Notes: generated by a model not told the origin, from the letters alone. A stretch of 64,000 bases of DNA from Blautia sp. (GCA_021772055.1 JAETNR010000014.1:1-64000); one strand, 5' to 3'. Counted from the first letter of the stretch, positions 46,115-55,545 are shown. A program made the numbers and translations.

Positions 46115-47628
46115 TATTTAGCGGCCTCCTTTCCTGTTGTCTGTCCTTTTTCCATCGCAAGCTCCAGGATCCGCTCCTGTGTTGCTTCTTCTTTGGACAG
46201 TTCACCGGTCTTACGGCCGTTGCACATAACAATGATTCGATCGCTCATACCTAAGATTTCCGGCATTTCGGAGGAAATCAGGATAATTGCATAACCCTTC
46301 AGTGCAAGCTCACCCATGATGGCATAGATTTCCGCCTTTGCACCTACGTCAACACCCTTGGTAGGCTCATCCATGATAACCACCTTCATTTCCTGGCTCA
46401 ACGCCTTGGCAACAACCACCTTCTGCTGGTTACCGCCGGAAAGAGAACTTGCAGGCTGGAAAATATCTACTGCCTTGGTATCTACATCTTCCAGAAGCTT
46501 CTTGGACAGCTCACGCTCTTCCTTGTCGCCGCAGATGCCGTTCTTTGCATATTTGCTGATGGTTGGAAGGGTTACATTTCTTCCTAAGCCCCAGCTCATG
46601 ATCAAACCTTCTTTCTGACGGTCTTCCGGAAGAAGGATGATTCCTTTTTCCATTGCATCGGAGGGTTTCTTCACATATACTTCTTTGCCTTCCAGATAGA
46701 CTTTTCCTTCATCAGCTCTGGTAATACCGCAGACACTCTCCACCACTTCCGTACGTCCTGCGCCTACCAGACCGGTCAAACCTACGATCTCACCGGCATG
46801 CACATTAAAGGAAACATTCTTATAATAACCGACTCTGGAAAGTCCTTCGATTCTCAGCATTTCTTTGCCGATCTTTACTTCCGGCTTCGGGAACAGATCC
46901 TTGATCTCACGGCCTACCATGGCTTTAATAAGGTCTGCATTGGTGATTCCGTCTACATCATAGGTTCCGATGTACTGTGAATCACGGAATACGGTAACAC
47001 GGCTTGCCAGGCGGTACATATCTTCAAAGCGATGGGAAATAAAGATAATGGATACGCCTTCTTCTTTCAGCTTGTCAACAATGCGGTATAATTCCTCAGA
47101 CTCACTTCTTGTAAGACATGCAGTAGGCTCATCCAGGATGATGATCTTTGCATTGGTGGAAAGTGCTTTTGCAATTTCTACCATCTGCTGCTGGGCAACA
47201 CTTAAGGTTCCCATTTCTGCAGTCGCATCAAAATCCGCATTCAATTCTTTCAGAAGCTTATTTGCCTCACTGTTCATTGCCTTCCACTGGATCATGTGGT
47301 TCTTAACGATCTCGTGACCCATAAAAATATTTTCCGCTACAGTCAGATGCGGATAAGATGTGGGATGCTGGTAAACGGCTGCAATCCCTGCCGCCTGCGC
47401 ATCCTTCGGGCCTTTGAAGTCAACCTTCTGTCCATTTAAAAACATCTCGCCTTCTTCAGCTTTATGTACACCGGTGATTACCTTGATAAAGGTAGATTTG
47501 CCGGCACCGTTTTCCCCCATCAGCGCATGTACTTCACCGGGTTTCAACTGAAAATGTACATTATTCAGCGCCTTTACGCCCGGGAAAATCTTGGTAATGC
47601 CTTTTAACTCAAGAACATATTCAGACAC
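46114..47628 (-). CDS. rhaT: Rhamnose ABC importer, double ATPase (RhaT/RbsA-like)
   Basis: A 504-residue ATPase with two fused nucleotide domains. The first has Walker A GENGAGKS, signature LSVAQQQ and Walker B IIILDEPTACLT; the second has a degenerate Walker A (GLVGAGRT), LSGGNQQK and VVIMDEPTKGVD. This is the RbsA/XylG pattern, in which only the first site is fully active. It is the first gene of the four-gene importer; the terminator at 47761-47808 lies upstream. The cargo is taken from the RhaS-like partner. Confidence 0.9.
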   Translation of the reverse strand: MSEYVLELKGITKIFPGVKALNNVHFQLKPGEVHALMGENGAGKSTFIKVITGVHKAEEGEMFLNGQKVDFKGPKDAQAAGIAAVYQHPTSYPHLTVAENIFMGHEIVKNHMIQWKAMNSEANKLLKELNADFDATAEMGTLSVAQQQMVEIAKALSTNAKIIILDEPTACLTRSESEELYRIVDKLKEEGVSIIFISHRFEDMYRLASRVTVFRDSQYIGTYDVDGITNADLIKAMVGREIKDLFPKPEVKIGKEMLRIEGLSRVGYYKNVSFNVHAGEIVGLTGLVGAGRTEVVESVCGITRADEGKVYLEGKEVYVKKPSDAMEKGIILLPEDRQKEGLIMSWGLGRNVTLPTISKYAKNGICGDKEERELSKKLLEDVDTKAVDIFQPASSLSGGNQQKVVVAKALSQEMKVVIMDEPTKGVDVGAKAEIYAIMGELALKGYAIILISSEMPEILGMSDRIIVMCNGRKTGELSKEEATQERILELAMEKGQTTGKEAAK

Positions 47629-47760
47629 GGCTCTTTCTCCTCCCTTAATTACTCGCGTTTAAGTCAAATATATTGTAACATCTGTATTTTTTTCAGGAAA
47701 CGGGAATATTTTTGGAATCAGGGTAAAATATTTTCCAATTCTCTTTCCGGACAGCAAAAA

Positions 47761-47808
47761 AAAGCGCCGAAAGCAGCAGGATTATCTACAGCTTCTCAGC
47801 GCTTTTTT
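47761..47808. terminator. Terminator between the two sugar importers
   Basis: AAAGCGC...AGC pairs with GCT...GCGCTTTTTT, a two-part stem with A/T runs on both sides. It separates the mutarotase/URO-D/importer operon from the RhaSPQT-like operon, so each needs its own promoter. The 47629-47760 stretch should carry the second one; I found no confident boxes. Confidence 0.8.
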
Positions 47809-47813
47809 CGTTT

Positions 47814-49316
47814 TTATGCCATCAGCCTTCCGATTTCCAGGCTGACATCCTCATAGCTTCTTTCCTTCTCGTTCAGGTCGCTGATCTCACCTACGATCTC
47901 CTGATCCTTAAACACAAGGATCCTTCTTGCCAGCGCAATCATCTCCGGCATGTCGGAGGAAATCAGGATAATGGATTTTCCCTCATCCTTTGCAAGAGAC
48001 CAAATCAGGTCATGGATGTATTTTTTTGCACCTACGTCCACACCCACGGTAGGCTCGTCAATAATCAGAATATCACAGTTGGCAGCCAGCCACTTTCCGA
48101 TGCTCACCTTCTGTTGGTTGCCGCCGGAAAGGCTTCCAACACTTGTTTCGGCAGACGGTGTCTTTATCTTCATCTTGTCTACCATGGAATTGATGATCTT
48201 CTTTTCTTCTTTCAGGTCAATCTTCCGAAATTTCTTCAAAATCTGAGGCAGTACCGTAATAGAAAGGTTCGCTCCAACAGAGAAATCCAGAATCAAGCCC
48301 TCTTCTTTACGGTTTTCGGAAACATATCCTATTTTATATGTCTGCATACTGTCCTGCACAGATGTGATATTGGCCTTCTGCCCGTTTACAAAGATTTCTC
48401 CGGAATCCATCTTATCAATTCCCGCAATCAACCTTGCCAGTTCCGTTCTTCCGGATCCTACCAGTCCATAAAAGCCAAGGATTTCTCCTTTTCGAAGCTG
48501 AAAGCTCTCACCCTTCGCTTTTCCGTAGGCAACTGCATTCTTTACCTCCAGAACCACCTCGTTCTTAATATCCAGAAATCCCATATGATCTGTGGATTCC
48601 TCCCGGCCGATCATCATCTTTACGATATCCTGGCGGGTAATCCCCTTACAGGGCTTTGTTCCCACATATTTTCCATCACGAAGTACGGAAATCACATCAC
48701 AGAGTTCCATCACTTCTTCAATCTTGTGGGAGACAAAAATGACTCCCACACCGTTCTCTTTCAGAACTTTTACCAGCTTGATCAGATTATTACTCTCATA
48801 AGCGGTCAAAGATGAGGTCGGCTCATCCAAAAGAATGTATTGAGCCTGTGCAGACAGCGCCTTTGCGATCTGGATCAGCTGTTTCTGCGCGGCTGTCAGA
48901 TGCTGGATTTTTTCTAAAGGACTAATATCCAGTCCTACCATATCCAGATATTTCCTGGCTGTTTTATTGATCTGGTTCCAGTCGATCCTGTGCCCCTTTT
49001 GAAATTTATCAATTCTGTCAAGTACAATATTCTCTGCAACCGTTGCTTCCGGAATGATCTGTATTTCCTGGCTGACCATGCTGATCTCATGATCTACCGC
49101 ATCTCTGTAGGATTTCATCTCAACCTTGGCCCCATCCAGGTAAACACCGCCCAGATCCGGCTGGTAAATTCCAGTGATAATTTTCATCAGTGTGGATTTT
49201 CCTGCACCATTTTCTCCCATTAGTGCATGAATCTCGCCTTTCTTGAAAGACAGGGAAACATTATCCAATGCTTTCACACCCGGAAATATCTTACTTATGT
49301 TTTTTAATTCCAGCAT
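47814..49316 (-). CDS. Sugar ABC importer, double ATPase (RbsA-like)
   Basis: A 500-residue two-domain ATPase: GENGAGKS, LTAAQKQ and YILLDEPTSSLT in the first half; GLVGSGRT, LSGGNQQK and ILIIDEPTVGVD in the second. It pairs with the binding protein and single permease encoded directly upstream, in the operon with the URO-D-type methyltransferase and rhamnose mutarotase. Sequence does not state the sugar. It is the last gene before the terminator. Confidence 0.9.
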   Translation of the reverse strand: MLELKNISKIFPGVKALDNVSLSFKKGEIHALMGENGAGKSTLMKIITGIYQPDLGGVYLDGAKVEMKSYRDAVDHEISMVSQEIQIIPEATVAENIVLDRIDKFQKGHRIDWNQINKTARKYLDMVGLDISPLEKIQHLTAAQKQLIQIAKALSAQAQYILLDEPTSSLTAYESNNLIKLVKVLKENGVGVIFVSHKIEEVMELCDVISVLRDGKYVGTKPCKGITRQDIVKMMIGREESTDHMGFLDIKNEVVLEVKNAVAYGKAKGESFQLRKGEILGFYGLVGSGRTELARLIAGIDKMDSGEIFVNGQKANITSVQDSMQTYKIGYVSENRKEEGLILDFSVGANLSITVLPQILKKFRKIDLKEEKKIINSMVDKMKIKTPSAETSVGSLSGGNQQKVSIGKWLAANCDILIIDEPTVGVDVGAKKYIHDLIWSLAKDEGKSIILISSDMPEMIALARRILVFKDQEIVGEISDLNEKERSYEDVSLEIGRLMA

Positions 49317-49353
49317 ATTCTTTACCTCGCATTCTTCCTGGCTATTGCTGACT

Positions 49354-50373
49354 TTATTTTGTTAAATAAGTGGTGGTAAGCTCATCCAGTATTCCCCCGG
49401 TTACCGCATCAAGGTCGTCCTGATAGGTATCCATGTTGTCCTTGGTTACAAGCACGGTCTTGGAATCGATGAAGTACTGATCATCTTTTACAGTATAACC
49501 TTCTCCTAAATATTTCAGTGCCATACAGGAAATATAGCCATGTCCCATAGAGTTCTGTGCGATCGTTGCATCAATGATCCCGTTTTCAATTCCTTTCATA
49601 ACACCGTCATCTGTGTCAATTCCGATTGCATAAATATGCTCTGCGTCACCCTGCTTTGCATAGAAATCATCTAAAGTCTGCGTCATACCAACGCTGGAGA
49701 TCATGCCTGTACAGATAATACCGTTAATATTTCCAAGATTTGCAGTCAGAGCGCTTTCGATTTTGCTTACTGCTTCTTCCTGTGTCTTGATTCCTGCAAT
49801 TTCCTGAATAATTTCTACATCAGGATATTTTGCCACAACTTCTTCAACTCCTTCTTTACGGAGAGTTGTATTTGGGTCTTCCAGTACCTCAAGAACATTC
49901 AGGATTTTTCCTTTTTCTCCCATCATCTGGATTAGAGCTTCTGTTGCATCCATAGCTGCCTGTTTTACGTCTGTTGCTACTGCAAAGGAAGCTGTTGTTG
50001 GTTTCTCTGTATCTGTACCGAAGTTTACAATATTCACACCCATTTTTTCATGGATTTCTTCATAGAGTCCGTTTGCTCCGGAAGCATCACTTGGATAAAT
50101 GGAAATGGCATTCACACCCTGTGCTATCAGTGCTTCTACTTTTTCGTTCTCACTTGCCTGCGTCCAATCTGGTCCGATCTGAATATCTACCTCGATTCCG
50201 GTATCCTCTGCAAACTTCTCTACACCCTTTTTCACCTCGTCAAAATATGGATGAGGAGCAGGCGCATACCATGCCATTTTTGTCTCGCCCTCTGCCATTA
50301 CAACAGTAGCGGTTCCCATACTCAGAACCATTGCACCACAGACTGCCATTGCTACACTTTTTTTGAAATTCAT
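49354..50373 (-). CDS. Sugar ABC importer, substrate-binding protein (RbsB-like)
   Basis: A 339-residue periplasmic-binding-fold protein: signal peptide (MNFKKSVAMAVCGAMVLSMG, cleavage near VMA/E), then a mature part with the family lead KMAWYAPAPHPYFDEVKKGV, SIYPSDASGANGLYEEIHE, ICTGMISSVGMTQTL and IDTDDGVMKGIENG. No lipobox cysteine is evident. The aromatic lead (WYAPAPHPYF) differs from the RhaS-like protein in the neighbouring unit, so the two importers probably differ in cargo. It stands between its permease and ATPase genes. Confidence 0.9.
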   Translation of the reverse strand: MNFKKSVAMAVCGAMVLSMGTATVVMAEGETKMAWYAPAPHPYFDEVKKGVEKFAEDTGIEVDIQIGPDWTQASENEKVEALIAQGVNAISIYPSDASGANGLYEEIHEKMGVNIVNFGTDTEKPTTASFAVATDVKQAAMDATEALIQMMGEKGKILNVLEVLEDPNTTLRKEGVEEVVAKYPDVEIIQEIAGIKTQEEAVSKIESALTANLGNINGIICTGMISSVGMTQTLDDFYAKQGDAEHIYAIGIDTDDGVMKGIENGIIDATIAQNSMGHGYISCMALKYLGEGYTVKDDQYFIDSKTVLVTKDNMDTYQDDLDAVTGGILDELTTTYLTK

Positions 50374-50408
50374 AGTTTCTTCCTCCTTTAGGATTTTATA
50401 AATATTTT

Positions 50409-51413
50409 TTATTTATCATATTGTTTTTTCAGTTCCTGTTTCAGTTTTCTGGTTGCAATAATCTGCTTAATGCTGTCCAGAGATACCGCTAGCAAAAGGA
50501 TCAGGCCAAGGTAAGTCTGCTCATAATAAACATTTGCGTTCAGCATTACCAGACCATTCTTAACCATAACAATCAAAAAGCCTGCAAAAAATACACCGAT
50601 AGAGTTGAACACACCGCCCTTTAACAAGGTTCCTCCAATTACAGCCACAGCAAAGGAAATTACCATCCAGTCGGAACCTGTGGTCGGCTGTGCCGAACCA
50701 GTTCTGGAAATCCATAAAATACCTGCGATTGCGGCAAACAAGCCGGAGCCTACATTAGCCAGAATAATCATTCGGTCTGTATTTACACCGGAAAGCCTGG
50801 CTGCTTCCAGGTTTCCGCCGGAAGCAAGATACCGTCTTCCTGTTACAGTATATCGGAATATATATGCCAAAATAATCAGGGCAATTGCCGCCAGCCACAA
50901 AAGATAAGGAATGCCACACAATCCCTCTCTTCCGATATAGGTAAAGCCTTCGGAAATCTGATTATAAGGATGTCCCTGTGAAATACCATTGATCAATCCT
51001 GTAAAAATAAAAGAGGTTGCCAATGTTACAACAAAGGAATTCAGTTTCAGTCTTGTAATAATCAACCCATTCAGGAATCCGGCTAAAATTCCTACCAGAA
51101 GCCCGGCAAGAACCGCCGCTATTGCCGGGAGTCCAAGTACTTCCATAGAGTAACCGGTAATTACAACTGTCAGCCCGCCAATGTATCCAAGGGACAGATT
51201 CATTCCTCCTACAATGACAACCAGCGCCTGTCCAATAGCGATAAAAATATAAATAGCAGCCGTTCTGCTCATATTAAATAAATTATAAGCCGTTAAAAAG
51301 CTATCTGAAAACACAGTAAAAATGATTCCAAGAACCAGCACGGCTAAAATAACCGTCATCTCACTTCTGGCTAAGAGCTGTTTCAGCCCGCTTTTTGATT
51401 TTGTTTCGTTCAT
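50409..51413 (-). CDS. Sugar ABC importer, permease (RbsC-like)
   Basis: A 334-residue RbsC-type permease (GGMNLSLGYIGGLTVVITGY, GGNLEAARLSGVNTDRMI, AVIGGTLLKGGVFN). The only permease of this importer, it would act as a homodimer, unlike the two-permease RhaSPQT-type unit. It follows the URO-D-type methyltransferase gene by 29 bases in the same operon. Confidence 0.9.
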   Translation of the reverse strand: MNETKSKSGLKQLLARSEMTVILAVLVLGIIFTVFSDSFLTAYNLFNMSRTAAIYIFIAIGQALVVIVGGMNLSLGYIGGLTVVITGYSMEVLGLPAIAAVLAGLLVGILAGFLNGLIITRLKLNSFVVTLATSFIFTGLINGISQGHPYNQISEGFTYIGREGLCGIPYLLWLAAIALIILAYIFRYTVTGRRYLASGGNLEAARLSGVNTDRMIILANVGSGLFAAIAGILWISRTGSAQPTTGSDWMVISFAVAVIGGTLLKGGVFNSIGVFFAGFLIVMVKNGLVMLNANVYYEQTYLGLILLLAVSLDSIKQIIATRKLKQELKKQYDK

Positions 51414-51442
51414 AATGACCTCCCTGCCTGTTTTCTGGCGAA

Positions 51443-52684
51443 TTATAATTTTGCATCTGCAACAGCCTTGTACATGGCCACGATGTTTTCCGCCGGAACA
51501 TCAGGCATAATATTGTGTTCTTGATTAAATACAAATCCGCCATCCTTCATAAAGATATCAATCATTCTTCTGGTATAATCGTATACCTCCTGCGCAGTAG
51601 AGCGATTCAAAACCGTTCTTGTATTGCATCCGCCGCCCCAGAAGGTGATATCCTTTCCAAATTCCCGTTTCAGGATTTCCGGATCCATCTGCCTTGCTGT
51701 TGTCTGGATCGGATTCAAAATATCATACCCTGCATCAATCAGATCCGGAATGATGGGATAGATAGAACCGCAGGAATGAAGGAAGGTTTTCATATTGCTG
51801 TGAGTATGTACATATTCATTCAGCTTTGTATGGTGCTTTTTAAAGTGCTCCTGGTATTTTTCCCTGGACATAAACATTCCGCTGTCCATACCAAGATCAT
51901 CTCCGAAGCGAAGGATATCCACGATATCGCCCACGGATTCGCACACATTCTTCAATGTTTCCAGATGACGTTCCATCAGCTGCTCAATCAGTGTATCCAC
52001 TTCCTCAGGCTCTGAATAGATATCCATCAAAAAGTTATCAATTCGCCTTAAAAAAGTTCCCCATTCAAACAGGTTGCAGCCGCAGGTAATCACCAATGCC
52101 CGGTCTGTGGATTCCCTAAGCTTTAAGGTTTTTGTGCGAAGCTCCTTCCAAAAATCCTTGTCTCCTGCATGATCCCACGGGCTGTGTACCAATGCATTCC
52201 AGAGGACTTTTCCCATTGCATGATCCAGATCTTTATAATTATCCGGATATTCCTCCAGATAAGGAAAGCAGGTCTGGTCAAAAAAGGTGGCCCCTACCGG
52301 CATTCTGGCAATCTGCGTTCCTTCTTTATCAAATACCAGATAATCACCGTTGGGTTGTTTCTTCGGCTGGAACCAAAGGGGATACTGTCCTGTAGTTCCG
52401 TCTGCAAGGGTGGTATCATACCAGTCAGAATCCTCTGTATTAAATACCCTGCCGATATCAATGGTATCTACTCCAAAACGATCCATAATCTCGATTTCCG
52501 GATAGACCACCTGCTGCACCACATCAAAAATTCTGGTATGTCCTGTTTCTAGTCCAAGATGTTTTTTTAATCGGTTATAGGCGATGGCGGAAATTCCTGA
52601 GCTTGGGGTTGCTCCCAGATCCAGCGGGACTCTGTCCGGCTGCTTATGATTCACAGACGCCATCACTCGCTCTCTCGATGTCAT
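51443..52684 (-). CDS. URO-D-type corrinoid methyltransferase
   Basis: A 413-residue member of the uroporphyrinogen-decarboxylase superfamily. It lacks true URO-D catalytic features but keeps a likely zinc site: H303-x-C305 (LHSCGS) and C353 (WGGGCNTR), spaced as in MtaA-type methyltransferases. Such proteins move methyl groups between a substrate and a corrinoid protein; the O-demethylases of acetogens include members of this family. It carries no corrinoid domain, so a partner such as the 942-residue fusion is needed. Its place between rhamnose mutarotase and a sugar importer suggests an O-methyl sugar as substrate, which is an inference. GGAGGA is seven bases from the ATG. Confidence 0.85.
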   Translation of the reverse strand: MTSRERVMASVNHKQPDRVPLDLGATPSSGISAIAYNRLKKHLGLETGHTRIFDVVQQVVYPEIEIMDRFGVDTIDIGRVFNTEDSDWYDTTLADGTTGQYPLWFQPKKQPNGDYLVFDKEGTQIARMPVGATFFDQTCFPYLEEYPDNYKDLDHAMGKVLWNALVHSPWDHAGDKDFWKELRTKTLKLRESTDRALVITCGCNLFEWGTFLRRIDNFLMDIYSEPEEVDTLIEQLMERHLETLKNVCESVGDIVDILRFGDDLGMDSGMFMSREKYQEHFKKHHTKLNEYVHTHSNMKTFLHSCGSIYPIIPDLIDAGYDILNPIQTTARQMDPEILKREFGKDITFWGGGCNTRTVLNRSTAQEVYDYTRRMIDIFMKDGGFVFNQEHNIMPDVPAENIVAMYKAVADAKL

Positions 52685-52712
52685 AATCTTCCTCCTTTAT
52701 CATACTATTATA

Positions 52713-52726
52713 TCTAAACGTTTTGA
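52713..52726. promoter_or_regulatory. LacI-type operator, copy 1
   Basis: TCTAAACGTTTTGA is a palindrome with the central CG of LacI-family sites. It lies 29 bases before the URO-D-type gene's start, just past the mutarotase stop, so it could control an internal promoter or act as a roadblock. It is identical to the copy at 53149-53162; the LacI fusion gene next door is the likely binder. Confidence 0.78.
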
Positions 52727-52743
52727 TTCTCGTTTAAAAATAA

Positions 52744-53067
52744 TTAGTCCAGGTGATATACCTCTTCCATGAAGGCCCACCATTCTCCCGGCTTCGCAGT
52801 GGGAATCGGCTCCTGACATGGATCCGTTTCCTTCCACCACTCCCGGGTTTTGGGATCTGCTGCCATCTTCGCCATATCTCCTTCAAAGTCATTTCCGATA
52901 TATTCAAAGTAACTAAATAAATATCCGTCTCTGTAATAGATGGAATAGTTTCTCATATTGCACTTACGGATCATTTCGTTGACCTCCGGCCACGGATTCG
53001 CATGAAGCTCTTTATATCGTTCCAGGAACTCCGGTTTTACTTTAATTACCTGTCCGTATCTCTGCAT
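52744..53067 (-). CDS. rhaM: L-rhamnose mutarotase
   Basis: A 107-residue protein of the DUF718/RhaM family. It matches the conserved opening RYGQVIKVKPEFLERYKELH with the active-site Tyr18 and His22 pair, and the tail TREWWKETDPCQEPIPTAKP. RhaM interconverts the alpha and beta anomers of L-rhamnose before the isomerase. It is the first gene of the importer operon. Its presence next to a methyltransferase and an importer is the best evidence that the cargo is rhamnose or a rhamnose derivative. Confidence 0.93.
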   Translation of the reverse strand: MQRYGQVIKVKPEFLERYKELHANPWPEVNEMIRKCNMRNYSIYYRDGYLFSYFEYIGNDFEGDMAKMAADPKTREWWKETDPCQEPIPTAKPGEWWAFMEEVYHLD

Positions 53068-53098
53068 TCTGTTCTGCTCCCTTCCGTTTTTTATGTTT

Positions 53099-53193
53099 TC
53101 ATTATACCCCTTGCAAATACAATTGCAATACGTTTCTCAAAATAATAATCTAAACGTTTTGATATTGACGTTTTACATACGGTATGTTACATT
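53099..53193. promoter_or_regulatory. Divergent promoter region with LacI-type operator, copy 2
   Basis: On the minus strand TTGCAA, 16 bases, then TATAAT (53099-53104) drives the mutarotase operon. On the plus strand TTGACG (53165-53170), 17 bases, then TACATT (53188-53193) drives the LacI fusion gene. Between them lies TCTAAACGTTTTGA (53149-53162), the second copy of the operator, placed to control both directions. Confidence 0.8.
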
Positions 53194-53244
53194 AGATATA
53201 TCAGGATTGTGCCAAATATTACAAAATAGAAAAGGAGTACCTCT

Positions 53245-55545
53245 ATGGTCACTTTAAAAGACGTTGCAAAAGATGCCGGTGTCTCCATTGCCACTGTCTC
53301 CTGCTGTTTAAGCGGAACCCGCCAGGTAAAGCCGGAAACAAAAGCCCGTATCATGGAATCCATAGAAAAACTAAAGTATATTCCCAACGCATCTGCACGC
53401 AACTTAAAAATCTCAACATCCAACAGGATCGGAATCGTTTTGACGGATATTAACAATCTGTATCATGCTGAAATTTTTAAAGGAGCCTCTGATTATCTGC
53501 AGCGGCAGGATTATACCATTCATGTGGCTTTCTCCAACAGCGCTCCCGTAATCGAGCAGGAGAAGATCAATGAATTTATCAGCCAGAATGTAAGCGGACT
53601 TTTGATTATTACCTCTCAGCCCCATAACACGCGTTTTTTTCAAAACTGTATCCAAAGTTATTCGATTCCTACGGTTTTTGTAGAACGCCGGCCGGAAAAT
53701 ATTGATAGCAGTTTTGCCTGTTTTGACAACTACCGTACCACTTATTTTCTCACAGAACAGCTTCTTCAAAAGCATTACCGAAGGATCGCCCTGGTCACAG
53801 GACCTGAGCATTATTCTTCTGAAAAGGACTGCAGTGACGGCTATGAAATGGCTTTCCAGAATTATAACATTCCTTTTGATCCTTCCCTGATTCAGCGAAC
53901 CAATATGTCCAAGGAGGATGCCTTTAAGGTGGTGCTCAATAATCTGGATCCGGATACCATTGAAGCCATCATCACCACTTCCGAGAACATTGCCGATGGG
54001 GTTCTGGAAGCCCTCACCATCCTTGGCCTTGAAGTACCGGGAGACATCCAGCTTCTCACTTTTGGAGAAGAATGCTGGAACCAGTCCTTCCGCCATCCCG
54101 GCGTGATCCACACATGCCGTAATGCCTTTACCCTGGGATCTGAAGCCGCAGGCCTTCTCATCCGGCACATTCAGTCTCCCGCTTTTTTTGAAGAAAAAAA
54201 CATTACTTTTACAGATAAGGTTGTGCATAGCAGCCTTCCTCTTCTTCTGCCGCCCGCCACCAAAGCGCCTTTTCAGCTGGCAGCTGATTACGAAGCGCCG
54301 CCCCTTCGTATTCTGATGGCAGATATCGCAACCTCCCATTCTATTAAGCTTTTGTCCAGAGCCTTTACGCATCAGACGGGAATTCCTGTAGAAATCGATT
54401 TTGCCCCACAGGCAGCACTCTTGTCCCGGATCGTCAAAGACATGGAAAAGGCGTACCATGACTATGATATTTATATGTATGATATTCCATGGCTGCAATA
54501 CATGGTCCAGAACAGACTGGTAAGCGATATTTCCCTGTTTATTCGAGAAAATCCGGAACTGATGGATTCTGTGTTTCCCGAGAACTGGGAAAACTGCCAG
54601 CATGACGGACATTACTACGGGATTCCCATTGTGGGCGGCTCCCAGATTTTGTTTTACAGACAGGATCTGTTTGAAGATCCTGCTATTATCCGGGAGTTTC
54701 AAAAGCAATACCAGATTTCTCTGCGTCCTCCAAGGACATGGACCGAATTTAACGGAATCGCACAATTTTTCACAAAGAAATACAATCCGGCATCTCCCAC
54801 CCTGTACGGTACTTCTCTTGCAGGGATTGTTGATGAAGAACTGGCGCCGGAAATCCTCATCAGGCTTTGGGCATATGGAGGTTCCATCTGGGATAAGTAC
54901 AACCGTGTATCTTTAAATACTCCGGAAATTGCCAAATCCTTTAATAGCATCCTTAAGACACTTGACTATACCGGAAGAGATCCCTTTCAGACCTCCATTA
55001 GCCAGACTGTAGAGGATTTTTCCTCCGGAAAAACAGCCATGCTGGTTACTTACTCGGAATATGCATCGGAAATCAGTACCTCCATATCCAACAATACGAT
55101 TGGGCGGGTGGGGTATGAATCCCTTCCGGGCCGCACTCCCATCAGTGTAGGATGGAATCTTGGCATCAACCCCTACACCGGCAATACGGATGCTGCATAT
55201 GCTTATTTTAAATGGATCTGCAGGAGTGATATCAGCTTTTATATGACCATCGTGGACGGGCAGTCTCCCGTTATGGCCCCCTATCAGAGCCACGAGATCC
55301 TGAAGCTTTATCCCTGGATGGAACTGACAGAAAAGAGCTTTAACTACTGCAGGAAACGAATCGGTCCTTACAGGCCGAACTCCCTGGTCATTCCGGAAAA
55401 CAAGCTGGAGCGGATTCTCTGTTCCATACTGAAAAATGTCCTCCAAAAGAATATGTCCGTATCCGAAGCGCTCGCCCTCGGCCAAACGGAGATGGAACTG
55501 CTGTTTAAATCCTACGGCTATCCCAAGCCTCTCCATTTTATTTGA
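53245..55545 (+). CDS. LacI-family regulator fused to a solute-binding domain
   Basis: A 766-residue protein with three parts. Residues 1-55 are a LacI helix-turn-helix (VTLKDVAKDAGVSIATVSCC). Residues 60-335 are a LacI-type sugar-sensing domain (RIGIVLTDINNLYHAEIFKG). Residues ~354-690 are a family 1 extracellular solute-binding domain (IPIVGGSQILFYRQDLFEDP, GKTAMLVTYSEYA). It has no signal peptide, so all three parts must work in the cytoplasm. Two stacked sugar-binding folds could sense two ligands. It is transcribed away from the mutarotase operon, and its operators lie upstream and inside that operon. It precedes a two-component pair by 83 bases. Confidence 0.92.
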   Translation: MVTLKDVAKDAGVSIATVSCCLSGTRQVKPETKARIMESIEKLKYIPNASARNLKISTSNRIGIVLTDINNLYHAEIFKGASDYLQRQDYTIHVAFSNSAPVIEQEKINEFISQNVSGLLIITSQPHNTRFFQNCIQSYSIPTVFVERRPENIDSSFACFDNYRTTYFLTEQLLQKHYRRIALVTGPEHYSSEKDCSDGYEMAFQNYNIPFDPSLIQRTNMSKEDAFKVVLNNLDPDTIEAIITTSENIADGVLEALTILGLEVPGDIQLLTFGEECWNQSFRHPGVIHTCRNAFTLGSEAAGLLIRHIQSPAFFEEKNITFTDKVVHSSLPLLLPPATKAPFQLAADYEAPPLRILMADIATSHSIKLLSRAFTHQTGIPVEIDFAPQAALLSRIVKDMEKAYHDYDIYMYDIPWLQYMVQNRLVSDISLFIRENPELMDSVFPENWENCQHDGHYYGIPIVGGSQILFYRQDLFEDPAIIREFQKQYQISLRPPRTWTEFNGIAQFFTKKYNPASPTLYGTSLAGIVDEELAPEILIRLWAYGGSIWDKYNRVSLNTPEIAKSFNSILKTLDYTGRDPFQTSISQTVEDFSSGKTAMLVTYSEYASEISTSISNNTIGRVGYESLPGRTPISVGWNLGINPYTGNTDAAYAYFKWICRSDISFYMTIVDGQSPVMAPYQSHEILKLYPWMELTEKSFNYCRKRIGPYRPNSLVIPENKLERILCSILKNVLQKNMSVSEALALGQTEMELLFKSYGYPKPLHFI

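Noticed and set aside
53413-54765. 450-codon open frame antisense to the LacI fusion
   Set aside because: Shadow of a real gene with strong family signatures on the plus strand.
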